A stretch of 64,000 nt of DNA, taken from positions 1 through 64,000 of the forward strand of contig NZ_BALU01000003.1 in assembly GCF_000615285.1 (NCBI RefSeq), given 5' to 3'. The notes below the pieces were generated by a model, which saw only the letters and a list, made by a program, of their open reading frames with translations, was not told the DNA's origin and searched no databases. The stretch comes from Lactobacillus kitasatonis DSM 16761 = JCM 1039 (GTDB taxonomy: Bacteria > Bacillota > Bacilli > Lactobacillales > Lactobacillaceae). Within the stretch, counting starts at the first letter, position 1; each line of letters starts with the position of its first letter. Positions 16,929 through 25,605 of this stretch are shown in pieces. Both the position numbers and the translations under genes were made by a program.

Positions 16929-17822
16929 ATGGTTGATCAAAAAGTTTTAGATGCAGTCAATGAAATGAGAACTAGTTGGAAGGCTAGCGATGATAAGCGT
17001 GATAGCGGCTTGCCACATGACATTCCAGAAGTGAAGAGAATTGATGATCTTCAATATGGTGAAGATCCTAAGTGGAACTTGCTTGACCTTTATCTACCTA
17101 AGAATGTAGAAGGAAAAATTCCAGTAATCATCAACATCCATGGTGGTGGCTGGGTTTACGGTACAAAAGAAACTTATCAATTTTATGGCTTAGGAATGGC
17201 TAAGCGCGGCTTTGCTTTTGTTAACCCTAACTACAAGCTTGGACCTGAAGTAAGCTTCCCTAAGGAGCTTGATCAAGTAAACGAATATATTTACTGGGTT
17301 GCTGATCATGCTGATGAGTATAACCTTGATAAGAACAATGTTTTCTTAATTGGGGACTCAGCTGGTGGCCAAATGGCAGAACAATATACCGCTATTTTAA
17401 CTAACCCAGAATATCGTGAAAAATTTGGTTATAAGTTAACTGACTTAAAGTTCAGAGCTGTTGCCTTGAATAGTCCAGCCACCTTTATGTTAGACAAAGG
17501 CATGATAGCTGGTGGTACATTAGCTTACTTCAAGCCAGATGTAATGGATGAAAAGAATCGTGATTTGCTTAATGTTGAAAAATACATTACTGAAGATTTC
17601 TTACCAACCTTTATAAGTACCGCAAATCAAGACTTCATTCATGATTGTGCTGTTCGTTTAGACGGATTTTTAAGAGCAAAAGGAATCGAAGTAATTCAAA
17701 AGTCCTGGGGTGATGAAAAGCATCCAGAACCACATGTCTTCTTGATTAATCAAAAAGATGAGTTAGCTAAAGACGCTAATGATGAAGAGGCAGCATTCTT
17801 CAAGAAGCACATCAACAAATAG
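16929..17822 (+). CDS. Alpha/beta hydrolase, esterase/lipase type (HGGG family)
   Basis: 297 residues of the hormone-sensitive-lipase/BD-FAE-like class. The oxyanion motif HGGG (INIHGGGWVYG), the nucleophile motif GDSAGG (FLIGDSAGGQMAEQ) and a late histidine (PEPHVFLINQ) are visible. No signal peptide, so it is cytosolic. It probably removes acetyl or other ester groups from an imported compound. Paralogous to the gene at 19037, with an MFS importer between them; AGGAGG box before the ATG. Confidence 0.88.
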   Translation: MVDQKVLDAVNEMRTSWKASDDKRDSGLPHDIPEVKRIDDLQYGEDPKWNLLDLYLPKNVEGKIPVIINIHGGGWVYGTKETYQFYGLGMAKRGFAFVNPNYKLGPEVSFPKELDQVNEYIYWVADHADEYNLDKNNVFLIGDSAGGQMAEQYTAILTNPEYREKFGYKLTDLKFRAVALNSPATFMLDKGMIAGGTLAYFKPDVMDEKNRDLLNVEKYITEDFLPTFISTANQDFIHDCAVRLDGFLRAKGIEVIQKSWGDEKHPEPHVFLINQKDELAKDANDEEAAFFKKHINK

Positions 17823-17848
17823 TCATTTTTCGATAGGAGGAAAGAAAA

Positions 17849-19018
17849 ATGAAAAAAGCTAAAAGAACGCAAGATCATTTGATTTTCAAAATTTCATTAC
17901 TATCAATATCCATCTTCTTGATGATGGCACCGGCAATTTCACCAGCTTTACCACTTATGTATCATGCCTTTCCAGGCGTGGATCAAGCTGGTGTTGAAAC
18001 TTTAGCCACTATTCCTAATATTGGTATCGTAATCGGGTTGCTAATCAGTCCATTTCTGATTCGCTTCATTGGTGCAAAAGCTACGATTTTAACTGGTTTG
18101 GTTGTTACCTTGCTTAGTGGTACTTTTCCAATGTACGCTACTGCCTATACACCAATCTTAATTTCACGTTTCTTGATTGGTGCTGGTATCGGTTTGTTCA
18201 ACTCATTAGCCGTAAGCTTGATTCCACAATTTTATGGCGATGATGAAGAAGAATTGGCTACGATGGTCGGTTACCAAAACGTAATGGGTGGCTTAGGTGC
18301 CGCAATTGCTTCATTTTTGATTAGTTACTTGATCACCATTTCCTGGCATGCAGCCTTTGCCATTTACTTCTTAGTAATTCCCGTATTAATTCTCTTCACC
18401 ATCTTTGTGCCACTTCCTCGTGAAAAAGTAGATGAAAATAATCAAAAGAAGGCTAGACCAAAGCAAACAGTTAATAAGAAAGTAATCATGATTGCCATCT
18501 TTATGTTCTTCATCTTCTTATTCTGCATGCCAATGAGTTTTAAGATTCCAGCATTTGTAGTTGAAGAAAAATTAGGTACAGTTAGTGAACTTTCATTATT
18601 AACAGGTATTTTGAACCTGGTAAGTATTCCTGTTGGTGCTTCATTTGGTTTCTTCTTTAAGAGATTGCACGATAAAATTTTCCCGATTGGCTTTTTAATT
18701 GTAGCTATTGGCTTCTTAGTTATCGCAATGTCAGTCAACTTTGTCATGCTTACAATAGGAAGTTTAATTTTAAATATTGGTTTCGGTCTTTCAGTTCCAT
18801 ATATGTACAACTGGCTTGATTGGAGTGCACCAAAGAACTCAGTCAACTTGGCTACAACTATCGTGTTAGTTTTGGTAAACGTAGGGTGTGCTATCTCACC
18901 AATGGTTTTAAATGCAATTACTTCAAGTGCTAGGATGTGTTTGCTTGTTTCGGCCATCTTCTTTGGTTGCTTTACAATTTACGCATTTATTCACTATTTA
19001 AGAGTTCACAAGAATTAA
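17849..19018 (+). CDS. MFS transporter
   Basis: 389 residues with about 12 hydrophobic helices. The helix 2-3 loop (LIRFIGAKATILTGL) and the helix 4-5 region SRFLIGAGIGLFNSLAVSL are typical of the drug/solute MFS families. GATAGGAGG precedes the ATG, and spacing to both flanking esterases is short (26 and 18 bases), so all three form an operon. The transporter probably moves the substrate or product of the esterases. Confidence 0.88.
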   Translation: MKKAKRTQDHLIFKISLLSISIFLMMAPAISPALPLMYHAFPGVDQAGVETLATIPNIGIVIGLLISPFLIRFIGAKATILTGLVVTLLSGTFPMYATAYTPILISRFLIGAGIGLFNSLAVSLIPQFYGDDEEELATMVGYQNVMGGLGAAIASFLISYLITISWHAAFAIYFLVIPVLILFTIFVPLPREKVDENNQKKARPKQTVNKKVIMIAIFMFFIFLFCMPMSFKIPAFVVEEKLGTVSELSLLTGILNLVSIPVGASFGFFFKRLHDKIFPIGFLIVAIGFLVIAMSVNFVMLTIGSLILNIGFGLSVPYMYNWLDWSAPKNSVNLATTIVLVLVNVGCAISPMVLNAITSSARMCLLVSAIFFGCFTIYAFIHYLRVHKN

Positions 19019-19036
19019 TAGTTAGAAGGCTGGATT

Positions 19037-19945
19037 ATGGAATATACGCAAGAAATGAAAGACTTAATTACCCAGTTTAGAGCTGAATGGAAAAAGCACG
19101 ATGACGAAAGAGATGAAGGCCTGCCAACTGAGATTCCAGAAGTGATCCGTCATAATGACATTAGCTATGGTCCTTACGGTAAATACAATTTGCTTGATTT
19201 GAATTTGCCAAAAAATTATTCAGGAAAATTGCCAGTAATCATTAATATTCACGGTGGTGGTTTCTTCTATGGCAGCAAAGAAACGTATCAATTCTACTGT
19301 ATGTTTTTGGCTAAACAAGGTTTTGCCGTAGTAAACTTCAATTATCGTTTGGCACCTGACTATCAATTTCCAGCAAATGTTGAAGACATTGATCACGTAT
19401 ACAATTGGCTCTCTACTAATGCGGAAAAGTATAATTTGGATTTGAACAACGTCTTCTTAGTGGGTGACTCAGCTGGTGGTCAAATGGTAACGCAAATGAG
19501 TGCTATCTATACTAACCCTGAATATCGTCATATGTTTGGTTTGAGAAATCCCGACTTTACGATCAGAGCAGGGGCTACTAACTGTGGTGGCTTTATTACT
19601 GAGAATTATCATAAGATTCCTAAAGAGCAAAAGATCATGTATGCGGCAGGTTTATACTTTGCCACTCACCAAGACACGGCAACTGTTGATTTAACCAAGC
19701 TTGAAGATTACATTCCTAAACAAATGCTTCCATTATATGTAATGACTGCTAACAAGGATTTTGTCCGTGAGCAATCAATTATGTTAGATAAATTCTTGAC
19801 AGAGCACAAGATTGCGCATGAATTCCATGAGTATGGGGATGCAGATCACGAGCGTCAACATGTTTTTCATATTAATCAGAAAGATGAATTAGCTAAAAAA
19901 TGCAATCTTGATGAAATCAGATTTTTCAAGGAACATATGGCTTAA
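19037..19945 (+). CDS. Alpha/beta hydrolase, esterase/lipase type (paralogue)
   Basis: 302 residues, clearly paralogous to the product at 16929: the same opening (EMKDLITQFRAEWKKHDDERDEGLP) plus HGGG (INIHGGGFFYG), GDSAGG (FLVGDSAGGQM), and a late Asp/His pair (GDADHERQHVFHINQ). The two copies differ enough to have distinct substrates. Cytosolic. Last gene of the operon, followed by a terminator at 19958. Confidence 0.88.
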   Translation: MEYTQEMKDLITQFRAEWKKHDDERDEGLPTEIPEVIRHNDISYGPYGKYNLLDLNLPKNYSGKLPVIINIHGGGFFYGSKETYQFYCMFLAKQGFAVVNFNYRLAPDYQFPANVEDIDHVYNWLSTNAEKYNLDLNNVFLVGDSAGGQMVTQMSAIYTNPEYRHMFGLRNPDFTIRAGATNCGGFITENYHKIPKEQKIMYAAGLYFATHQDTATVDLTKLEDYIPKQMLPLYVMTANKDFVREQSIMLDKFLTEHKIAHEFHEYGDADHERQHVFHINQKDELAKKCNLDEIRFFKEHMA

Positions 19946-19957
19946 AATAATTTCCAT

Positions 19958-19990
19958 AAAAACCATCCTAGACTAACTAAGATGGTTTTT
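19958..19990 (+). terminator. Intrinsic terminator of esterase operon
   Basis: AAAAACCATC pairs with GATGGTTTTT across an 11-base region that can extend the stem. Confidence 0.85.
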
Positions 19991-20049
19991 GTATGCAATG
20001 AAATAGTTTATAATTATAGATGAAAAACTAATAATAGGAGGGACTTGTT

Positions 20050-20580
20050 ATGAGAAAGAGATATTTGTTCCTAATGTCATTAGTTGCATTCTTTAGCATT
20101 TTCTTTGTAGGGATGCAAAGTCAAAATGTTTATGCAGATACTCAATATGGCATTGCTCGTAAATATACAACACCTAAGGCAACTCGGGGAACTTGGTACT
20201 ATCGTGAAACTGACAAGTTCAGCAGTGATAAAAAGACCATTCATACTTTGAAAATTACTGCTCACACTGCTAATAAAGATAAGTTGTATGTACCTTCACA
20301 AAAATTCTTTAAGAAGAATGTATATAATGTTTCTTCAAAGAAGCGTAATGCTTTTATCAAGAAGGTTATGAAGAAGAATATTTATGCAGCTTATAACTTT
20401 AAGAAGGGCTTTAACGTTAATAATTGGGTTAACTTGGCTGGTGATGGTGTTTACTACATCCCTGTAACCAGAACTGTTAAAGGTAAAAAGGTGAAGGCTT
20501 TGAAGATTGCTACTGGTGCAGATCAACATGCCAGCGCCTATGCATTCAAGACCAAGGCTTTAGCTAAGGCTACTAAGTAA
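20050..20580 (+). CDS. Secreted protein with GTWY domain, unknown function
   Basis: 176 residues. The signal peptide (RKRYLFLMSLVAFFSIFFVG, cleavage expected at VYA before DTQ) has no lipobox, so the protein is released or held by charge. The mature part starts with a GTWYYRETDKF segment like that of the lipoproteins at 9727 and 20702 and is rich in Lys/Tyr. AGGAGGG precedes the ATG. Function unknown. Confidence 0.82.
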   Translation: MRKRYLFLMSLVAFFSIFFVGMQSQNVYADTQYGIARKYTTPKATRGTWYYRETDKFSSDKKTIHTLKITAHTANKDKLYVPSQKFFKKNVYNVSSKKRNAFIKKVMKKNIYAAYNFKKGFNVNNWVNLAGDGVYYIPVTRTVKGKKVKALKIATGADQHASAYAFKTKALAKATK

Positions 20581-20607
20581 TAGAAATCTTATTTTAATGA
20601 ATATTTT

Positions 20608-20650
20608 AAAAAGACATAGTTAGAGTAATATCATCTAACTATGTCTTTTT
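20608..20650 (+). terminator. Intrinsic terminator
   Basis: AAAAAGACATAGTTAGA pairs perfectly with TCTAACTATGTCTTTTT. Confidence 0.92.
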
Positions 20651-20701
20651 GAGTACACGATAAGTGGTAAAATATCGTTGAATTGGAAAGTTGAGGATGA
20701 A

Positions 20702-21724
20702 ATGAAAAAGATTGGGAAAATATCAGTAATTTTGTTAGCAGGTTTAGCTTTAGCTGGCTGCAGTCAAAAGCCTAAGCAAAAGACTTCATCTAAAGGCAGT
20801 GCGACTATCAAAGTAACTGAGAATAAGAAACAGCCTAAAAAGATGGGGCACTTATCAGATCAAGATCTAAGTCCGCAGAAAGCGGTAGCAGTTGTAGTTG
20901 CATATGCTGGTAATCGTTATTCTGGTAGTTGGAACAAGGCGTTGCTTGATGGTAAGCAAAACGGTATTGAAGTCGATTTAAAGAATCAGTCAAATTATTC
21001 ATATATGAATGAGGGTAGCGGCGTAGCTTATATGGTATCGGCAGATGCTGGATATACTCTTAAGCAAGTGAATGGAGAGAATATTTATTATCTCTTTTCA
21101 AATGGTAAAAAATTAGGATCTGTGACCATGAAGCAAATGGTTGATTATTTGAATGAACGTGGCTCAGATAGTTTGGTAAATAGTTTAGCTCAAAATGCCA
21201 AGGTGAACGATGAGCGTTCGGATTCAAGCGATGATTCTTCAGATTCTGCTGGTAAAAAATCAAACTTACCAGGAGACGACGGATTGTTTAATGTGCCAAC
21301 TGAATTTCAAGGTACTTGGTATACTTATAATGATGATAAAATGTCTATTATTAAAATAAGTCAAAACAAAATCAACGTTGATAATTACGTACAAGAATTG
21401 CATAAAGTAAAAGCTGGTTTTCTTGATAAATATACTTATGGTGATATGTCTGCATCATATCATGAAGCAACCAAAAATTGGGGAATGGCTGGTATGGGAA
21501 GTCAACGTGTTCATGGAATAAATTATATGAATGTCCGTGGTTGGATGCAGGAAGCAGGGGATGGAGACTTCTATGGTCTACATACTGAGAACGGTCAATC
21601 TGTTTTAGTACTTGCTCAAGGAGCCGGTCCATGGGTAAGTGGCGTTGCCTGGAAGACGCCACAACTTGCTCAACAATATAAGCATAAGAAATTTAAGGAT
21701 TTGTATTACCAAGATGACCAATAA
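20702..21724 (+). CDS. Lipoprotein with GTWY domain, unknown function
   Basis: 340 residues from ATG 20702, chosen because it puts MKKIGKISVILLAGLALAGC at the N-terminus, a clean lipobox signal; an in-frame ATG at 20678 lacks a ribosome site. The middle carries a DUF4767-like or novel domain (QDLSPQKAVAVVVAYAGNRY) and a Ser/Asp-rich linker (SDSSDDSSDSAGKK), then a C-terminal domain starting FQGTWYTYNDD. Lipid-anchored on the outside. It overlaps or abuts the ATPase gene that follows. Function unknown. Confidence 0.85.
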   Translation: MKKIGKISVILLAGLALAGCSQKPKQKTSSKGSATIKVTENKKQPKKMGHLSDQDLSPQKAVAVVVAYAGNRYSGSWNKALLDGKQNGIEVDLKNQSNYSYMNEGSGVAYMVSADAGYTLKQVNGENIYYLFSNGKKLGSVTMKQMVDYLNERGSDSLVNSLAQNAKVNDERSDSSDDSSDSAGKKSNLPGDDGLFNVPTEFQGTWYTYNDDKMSIIKISQNKINVDNYVQELHKVKAGFLDKYTYGDMSASYHEATKNWGMAGMGSQRVHGINYMNVRGWMQEAGDGDFYGLHTENGQSVLVLAQGAGPWVSGVAWKTPQLAQQYKHKKFKDLYYQDDQ

Positions 21725-22301
21725 TATGAAAAGGATACCGTTAATCTTAATGTTGGGGCCACAAGCTTCAGGTAAATCTAGTTTCATTAAGATGAACGAT
21801 TTACAAAACTATACTATCTCAGCTGATGAGATAAGAATTCGTTTAAATGGAATTAATTTAAATAATGGGCATCCCCAAATCAACTTTGTGAATCAAACTG
21901 AGAAAATCGTGTGGCAAATTTTTAATCAAATACTGCAAACACGGTTACAAAATGGCCTACCAACTATTGTCGATAATACAAATTTAGGCGGGCATGGATT
22001 TAATCCAATTAATGATATCTTGAAAAGAGTACCGGATAATTATCAAGTGTATGTGATCGATTGTTTTAAACCACTACTGGATGCCAATGATCCACTAAGT
22101 GAGGAATCATTAACTCATGCTTTAAAAATTCTCGACCAACGCAATCGTGATCGAGAATATTCAGTGAATATGGATATTATTCAACGTTTTGTTGATTATT
22201 ATGCTCACTTCGAAATACCAAATAAGGTAAAAGTGATTAGCTCTGCTGATCTGCAGAAAGTACAGGATTTGATTGATCTAATTCTAAATTTTAATAGGTA
22301 A
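21714..22301 (+). CDS. P-loop kinase-like ATPase (AAA_33 type)
   Basis: 195 residues from ATG 21714 (or 191 from ATG 21726; neither has a strong ribosome site, and both overlap or abut the lipoprotein stop). Walker A is GPQASGKSSFI near the N-terminus. DGQ-like TIVDNTNLGG follows, as in polynucleotide-kinase-like or zeta-toxin-like small kinases. RNRDREYSV resembles the lid region. It may phosphorylate a nucleic acid end or small molecule; the substrate is unclear. Translationally linked to the lipoprotein upstream. Confidence 0.78.
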   Translation: MTNNMKRIPLILMLGPQASGKSSFIKMNDLQNYTISADEIRIRLNGINLNNGHPQINFVNQTEKIVWQIFNQILQTRLQNGLPTIVDNTNLGGHGFNPINDILKRVPDNYQVYVIDCFKPLLDANDPLSEESLTHALKILDQRNRDREYSVNMDIIQRFVDYYAHFEIPNKVKVISSADLQKVQDLIDLILNFNR

Positions 22302-22322
22302 AAAATCTAACTTAAATTAAAG

Positions 22323-22363
22323 AGTCAGCATACTATGGAATGCTATAGTGTGCTGGCTTTTTG
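22323..22363 (+). terminator. Intrinsic terminator
   Basis: AGTCAGCATACTAT pairs with ATAGTGTGCTGGCT and is followed by TTTTTG. Confidence 0.85.
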
Positions 22364-22370
22364 TTATAAT
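22362..22370 (+). promoter_or_regulatory. Extended -10 promoter for the gene at 22404
   Basis: TGTTATAAT is a perfect extended -10 (TGnTATAAT), 33 bases before the ATG; no good -35 is visible. Confidence 0.5.
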
Positions 22371-22403
22371 AAATATAAGAAATACGTTAACAAGGAAGAT
22401 AAA

Positions 22404-22979
22404 ATGAAAACATTAACTTTACAGTATACAATTAGTCAAAAAGGTTGGACGGATTTAAGACAGAACGGCAAGATCAGTATTGATGAGCAATCATATTTAC
22501 TTAATGCGATTCGTACACAAGATCAATATTTCAAGAATATCTATCTTGAACAATATCTGTTGCAAAAGATTATTAAAGATACGTTGCCAGAAGCAAAGAA
22601 GCCAATTTTGGCTAAAAAGATACCGATCTCTTGTACACCATTTCCAGAGCATGTAACCGAAATGCCGGATGCCGGTGAGATTTTGTTGGAACTTGTAGTT
22701 CCAGAGAATGAGGTTGTATCAGTTGATTATCGTACTTGGCTTTATTTAGCTAGCGAAGTAAATAAGACAGTTGAAAAGTACAATAGCATGAAAGATATGA
22801 ATACAATCTTGAAATTGCCTGAAAAGGAATTAAAGATTGATAAGATGATGCGAGTTCAATTGCTTGATGTGTTAAATCCAGCTAAGACAATGAACTTTAT
22901 CCCTGAACTCAAGTTAGATCAAGTCAAAATGGCTTATCAGACGGCTGATGGTCAACTTGAAGAACTTGAGGATTATTAA
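22404..22979 (+). CDS. Cytosolic protein of unknown function
   Basis: 191 residues from ATG 22404, with AAGGAAG 6 bases upstream; the frame extends upstream but into a terminator. No signal or membrane segment. Soluble, mixed alpha/beta composition, with KILAKKIPISCTPFPEHV-like segments and a Glu-rich C-terminus. I do not recognise the family. Directly upstream of a broken secreted protein gene (22999). Confidence 0.75.
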   Translation: MKTLTLQYTISQKGWTDLRQNGKISIDEQSYLLNAIRTQDQYFKNIYLEQYLLQKIIKDTLPEAKKPILAKKIPISCTPFPEHVTEMPDAGEILLELVVPENEVVSVDYRTWLYLASEVNKTVEKYNSMKDMNTILKLPEKELKIDKMMRVQLLDVLNPAKTMNFIPELKLDQVKMAYQTADGQLEELEDY

Positions 22980-22998
22980 GCAGAAGAAGGTTAAAACT

Positions 22999-24433
22999 AT
23001 GAAGAGGAGAGGCTATTTAATTGGTGCAGTAGTTGCCGGTGCATTGCTTTTTAGTTTAAACACTAACGTTCAAGCTGCAACAGTACCAATTTCTGGTAAT
23101 GCAAACCAGCTATGTCAGAAAGGGTAATCAGTACCGTTTCTATTTCAAGGCACCAACTAGATTAACTGTTACCACCAAGGCAAAGTATAAGATCCTTAAT
23201 ACTTCAAATTGGGAATGCATCCCTTATAAAGGTAAAAACAAGAATACCAAGGTCTTCTATTTGCGTTCTGGTCATTACAATTTGACTACTAAATCTGGTA
23301 AAAATGTAAAGATCAAGACTAGCGCTACACGAATTACCAAGATCAGAAATAAGCTGGAGACTTTCTCTCATAAAACTTATCCGTTAGAAACGCATTTTAC
23401 CTCAGCTATCCCAATAAAAATAGGACAGACGGTTACTGGTATGACTGATATGTATCATACTGAAAAGCTGAATACGATGAATAGATATAAATTTACGCTG
23501 GATAAAGATCAAAAGGTAACGATGAATATGTCTGTTCAACCTGTGTATGAGAACAGTTGGTCTAATATTTTTAACAATAATGACATTCAAATTGTGCAGG
23601 ACACAGATTATGGTTATGCGTTAAATCCATGGAAAACCAAAGGAACCTTAAAAAATGGAAAATATTCCTGGAATTTAGAGAAAGGGACTTATTATCTAGA
23701 AAAAGGTTCTGCTCGTGGTCGTTTCAGCTTTAAGTTGACTAGCGAAGATACGAATGCTATTCCGAGTACGCCTAAGTTGACTAAGGTTAGCTCAACTGAA
23801 GATAGAATCAAGGTTGATTATACTAAAGCTGATAATGCGATTGGTTATGGAATTTATGGTTCTTCTCTAAGACGGTATAGATCAAATGATCCTTTGCTTG
23901 ATACCGCATCAATGATTGGACATAGTAATTTCACCCCTGACGGCAATTATCCTGATGTTTTAACTCAGACAATTTCAAAGAATAGACTGATTAACGGTGA
24001 AACTTACGATATTGCTGTTCGTGCGATGAATGATGAAGAAGGTAGAAGCTTTAGCCCAGTTTCAGCAAATCAAAAGTTTACTTACTATATTCCTTTGAAG
24101 GGAAGTCATGAGAAACCAAAGACACCAACGCTTAAAGTTAGTTATTATGACGACCATGGTTCTGATGAACCATATATCGACATTGAAAGGGACGTTAACC
24201 CAGAAACTGACAGCTATGAGATTCAATATAGTTTGAAAGGCAGCAATAAGTGGGCAACCTTCTTTAGTAAAGCTAGGAGTGGCGATATAGTAGACGATCC
24301 AACAAATAATTTTGGACAAGACTTTAAGAAGGGGCAAGTTTACGAAGTTCGTGTTCGTGCATTTCACAGTAATTTGATCAGTGACTGGTCCGAGGTTAAA
24401 ACAGCACGCGTTGATGTTACGCCGAATAGGTAG
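22999..24433 (+). pseudogene. Secreted fibronectin type III-like surface protein, frameshifted
   Basis: ATG 22999 begins a signal peptide (KRRGYLIGAVVAGALLFSLN, ending VQAA) that stops at 23127 after LCQKG. The +1 frame from 23099 (MQTSYVRKGNQYRFYF) carries on for 444 residues, so a single-base indel near 23098 separates export signal from body. The body contains at least two FN3-like beta domains (from about 23760 and 24115: KLTKVSSTEDRIKVDYTKAD and DSYEIQYSLKGSNKW). A cell-surface role is likely in the intact ancestor; without the signal the product cannot be exported. Confidence 0.75.
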
Positions 24434-24560
24434 GAGATAGTTAAAAACGTCTTTTGATTAGGTTGTTTTTCAAGCATGTTCTTTGCCTCCTTAAGTTTAT
24501 GAGCTAAGAATAGCCGAAAAATGGAAGCTAAGAAAGATACTTCAGTTTTTTACGCTTACG

Positions 24561-24591
24561 AGCATTCCAGAGAGGGATGCTTTTTATTTTT
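24561..24591 (+). terminator. Probable terminator
   Basis: AGCATTCC (24561-24568) pairs with GGGATGCT (24574-24581) with one G-T pair and is followed by TTTTATTTTTT. Confidence 0.6.
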
Positions 24592-24592
24592 T

Positions 24593-24656
24593 AGTAATCG
24601 TAATTACAGTAATTATAATTATCGTAAGTACGATTACTGTGATTTAAATTACTGAA
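24593..24656. repeat. Cluster of AGTAAT/ATTACT inverted half-sites
   Basis: AGTAATCGTA (24593-24602) is inverted as TACGATTACT (24629-24638), and between and after them lie further ATTACAGTAAT, ATTATCGTAAG and AAATTACT elements. The array sits about 85-145 bases ahead of the DUF262 gene start and could be operator sites or a cruciform-forming leader. Confidence 0.6.
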
Positions 24657-24739
24657 AAAGAGGACTCCTCGTGATGATTGGAAAGAGTGTTAGCAAAAGA
24701 TATATAATAATAAGATAAAGTAAAATAGGAGTATTTAAA

Positions 24740-25600
24740 TTGAAGGCAGATAGTATTAACTTATTTGATTTTTTAGGAAATGGAAAAACTATTTTTAAAA
24801 TTCCAGTCTTTCAACGGAATTATGAATGGGGCAAGCCCCAATGCGAACAACTTTTTAATGACTTGTTAACAGCAGAAAAGGAAGATCAAGATCATTTTAT
24901 TGGTGCAGTAGTTTACGTTACTGACTCAGGTAAAAAAATGAGTCATATTTATCGAATTATTGATGGGCAACAAAGACTAATGAGTTTGACTCTATTGCTT
25001 AAGGCTATTTCTGATATTGATGCAGAAAATAAGGATGAAATTGAAGAACAGTACTTAACCAATAAATATTTGGATGCAAATAATCATCTTAAGTTGAAGC
25101 CCGTTGATCATGATGCTGATGCCTTCTTTGCTGTAATGAATGGTAAAGAATATAATAACCCATCTAAAGTAGTAGAAAATTATAATTATTTTAAAAAGAG
25201 AATAACTGATTCTGGAATTAATACTCCTCAGCTTTATGAAGCTATGAATCATTTTGCAATGGTATATATTGAATTAACAAATGATCCTGGGGATGAAAAT
25301 CCACAAATTATTTTTGCAAGTCTTAATTCAACTGGCGTGGCTCTTTCAGCTTCTGATTTAGTAAGAAACTTTTTATTAATGAGCTTAAATTTAGAAAATC
25401 AAGCATATCTTTATAAGGAATATTGGATTAAAATAGAACAATTCTTTACTACAAATGCATTTACTGAATTTTTACGTCATTATTTAATCGTAAATTGCAA
25501 TAATAAATTGAACACTTATTAGATAATGCAAAGAAGCTTAGGGCTGACCATAATTTTGATTTTACAATCGGCGGTCTGTATTTTATTAAATAGGAGTGAA
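24740..25600 (+). pseudogene. DUF262 (GmrSD/ParB-like) protein, truncated
   Basis: TTG start with AGGAG 12 bases upstream. The 260-residue open frame has the DUF262 core: FKIPVFQRNYEWGKPQCEQL and IIDGQQRLMSLTLLLK (the DGQQR motif). Full-length relatives are about 550-700 residues with a C-terminal DUF1524 HNH nuclease; here the frame ends at NTY (25522), and the next frame gives only LLDNAKKLRADHNFDFTIGGLYFIK, so the C-terminal part is deleted and a frameshift lies at the join. DUF262 proteins are known from GmrSD-type modification-dependent restriction. It sits just upstream of a GIY-YIG/DUF2075 gene. Confidence 0.8.
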
Positions 25601-25605
25601 GATTA

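Larger units (their letters stand above)
24434..24739 (+). other. Intergenic region with terminator and repeat cluster
   Basis: About 300 bases without a gene. It holds a terminator at 24561, the AGTAAT/ATTACT repeat cluster at 24593, and an AGGAG box before the TTG start at 24740. The first part (24434-24560) shows nothing I recognise. Confidence 0.6.

Noticed and set aside
18442-18957. Minus-strand 171-codon frame
   Set aside because: It is fully inside the MFS gene at 17849 and reads as a low-complexity shadow without a ribosome site.
24593-24656. Possible CRISPR or direct-repeat array
   Set aside because: The repeated elements are inverted, short and without spacers of regular length; no cas genes are near.
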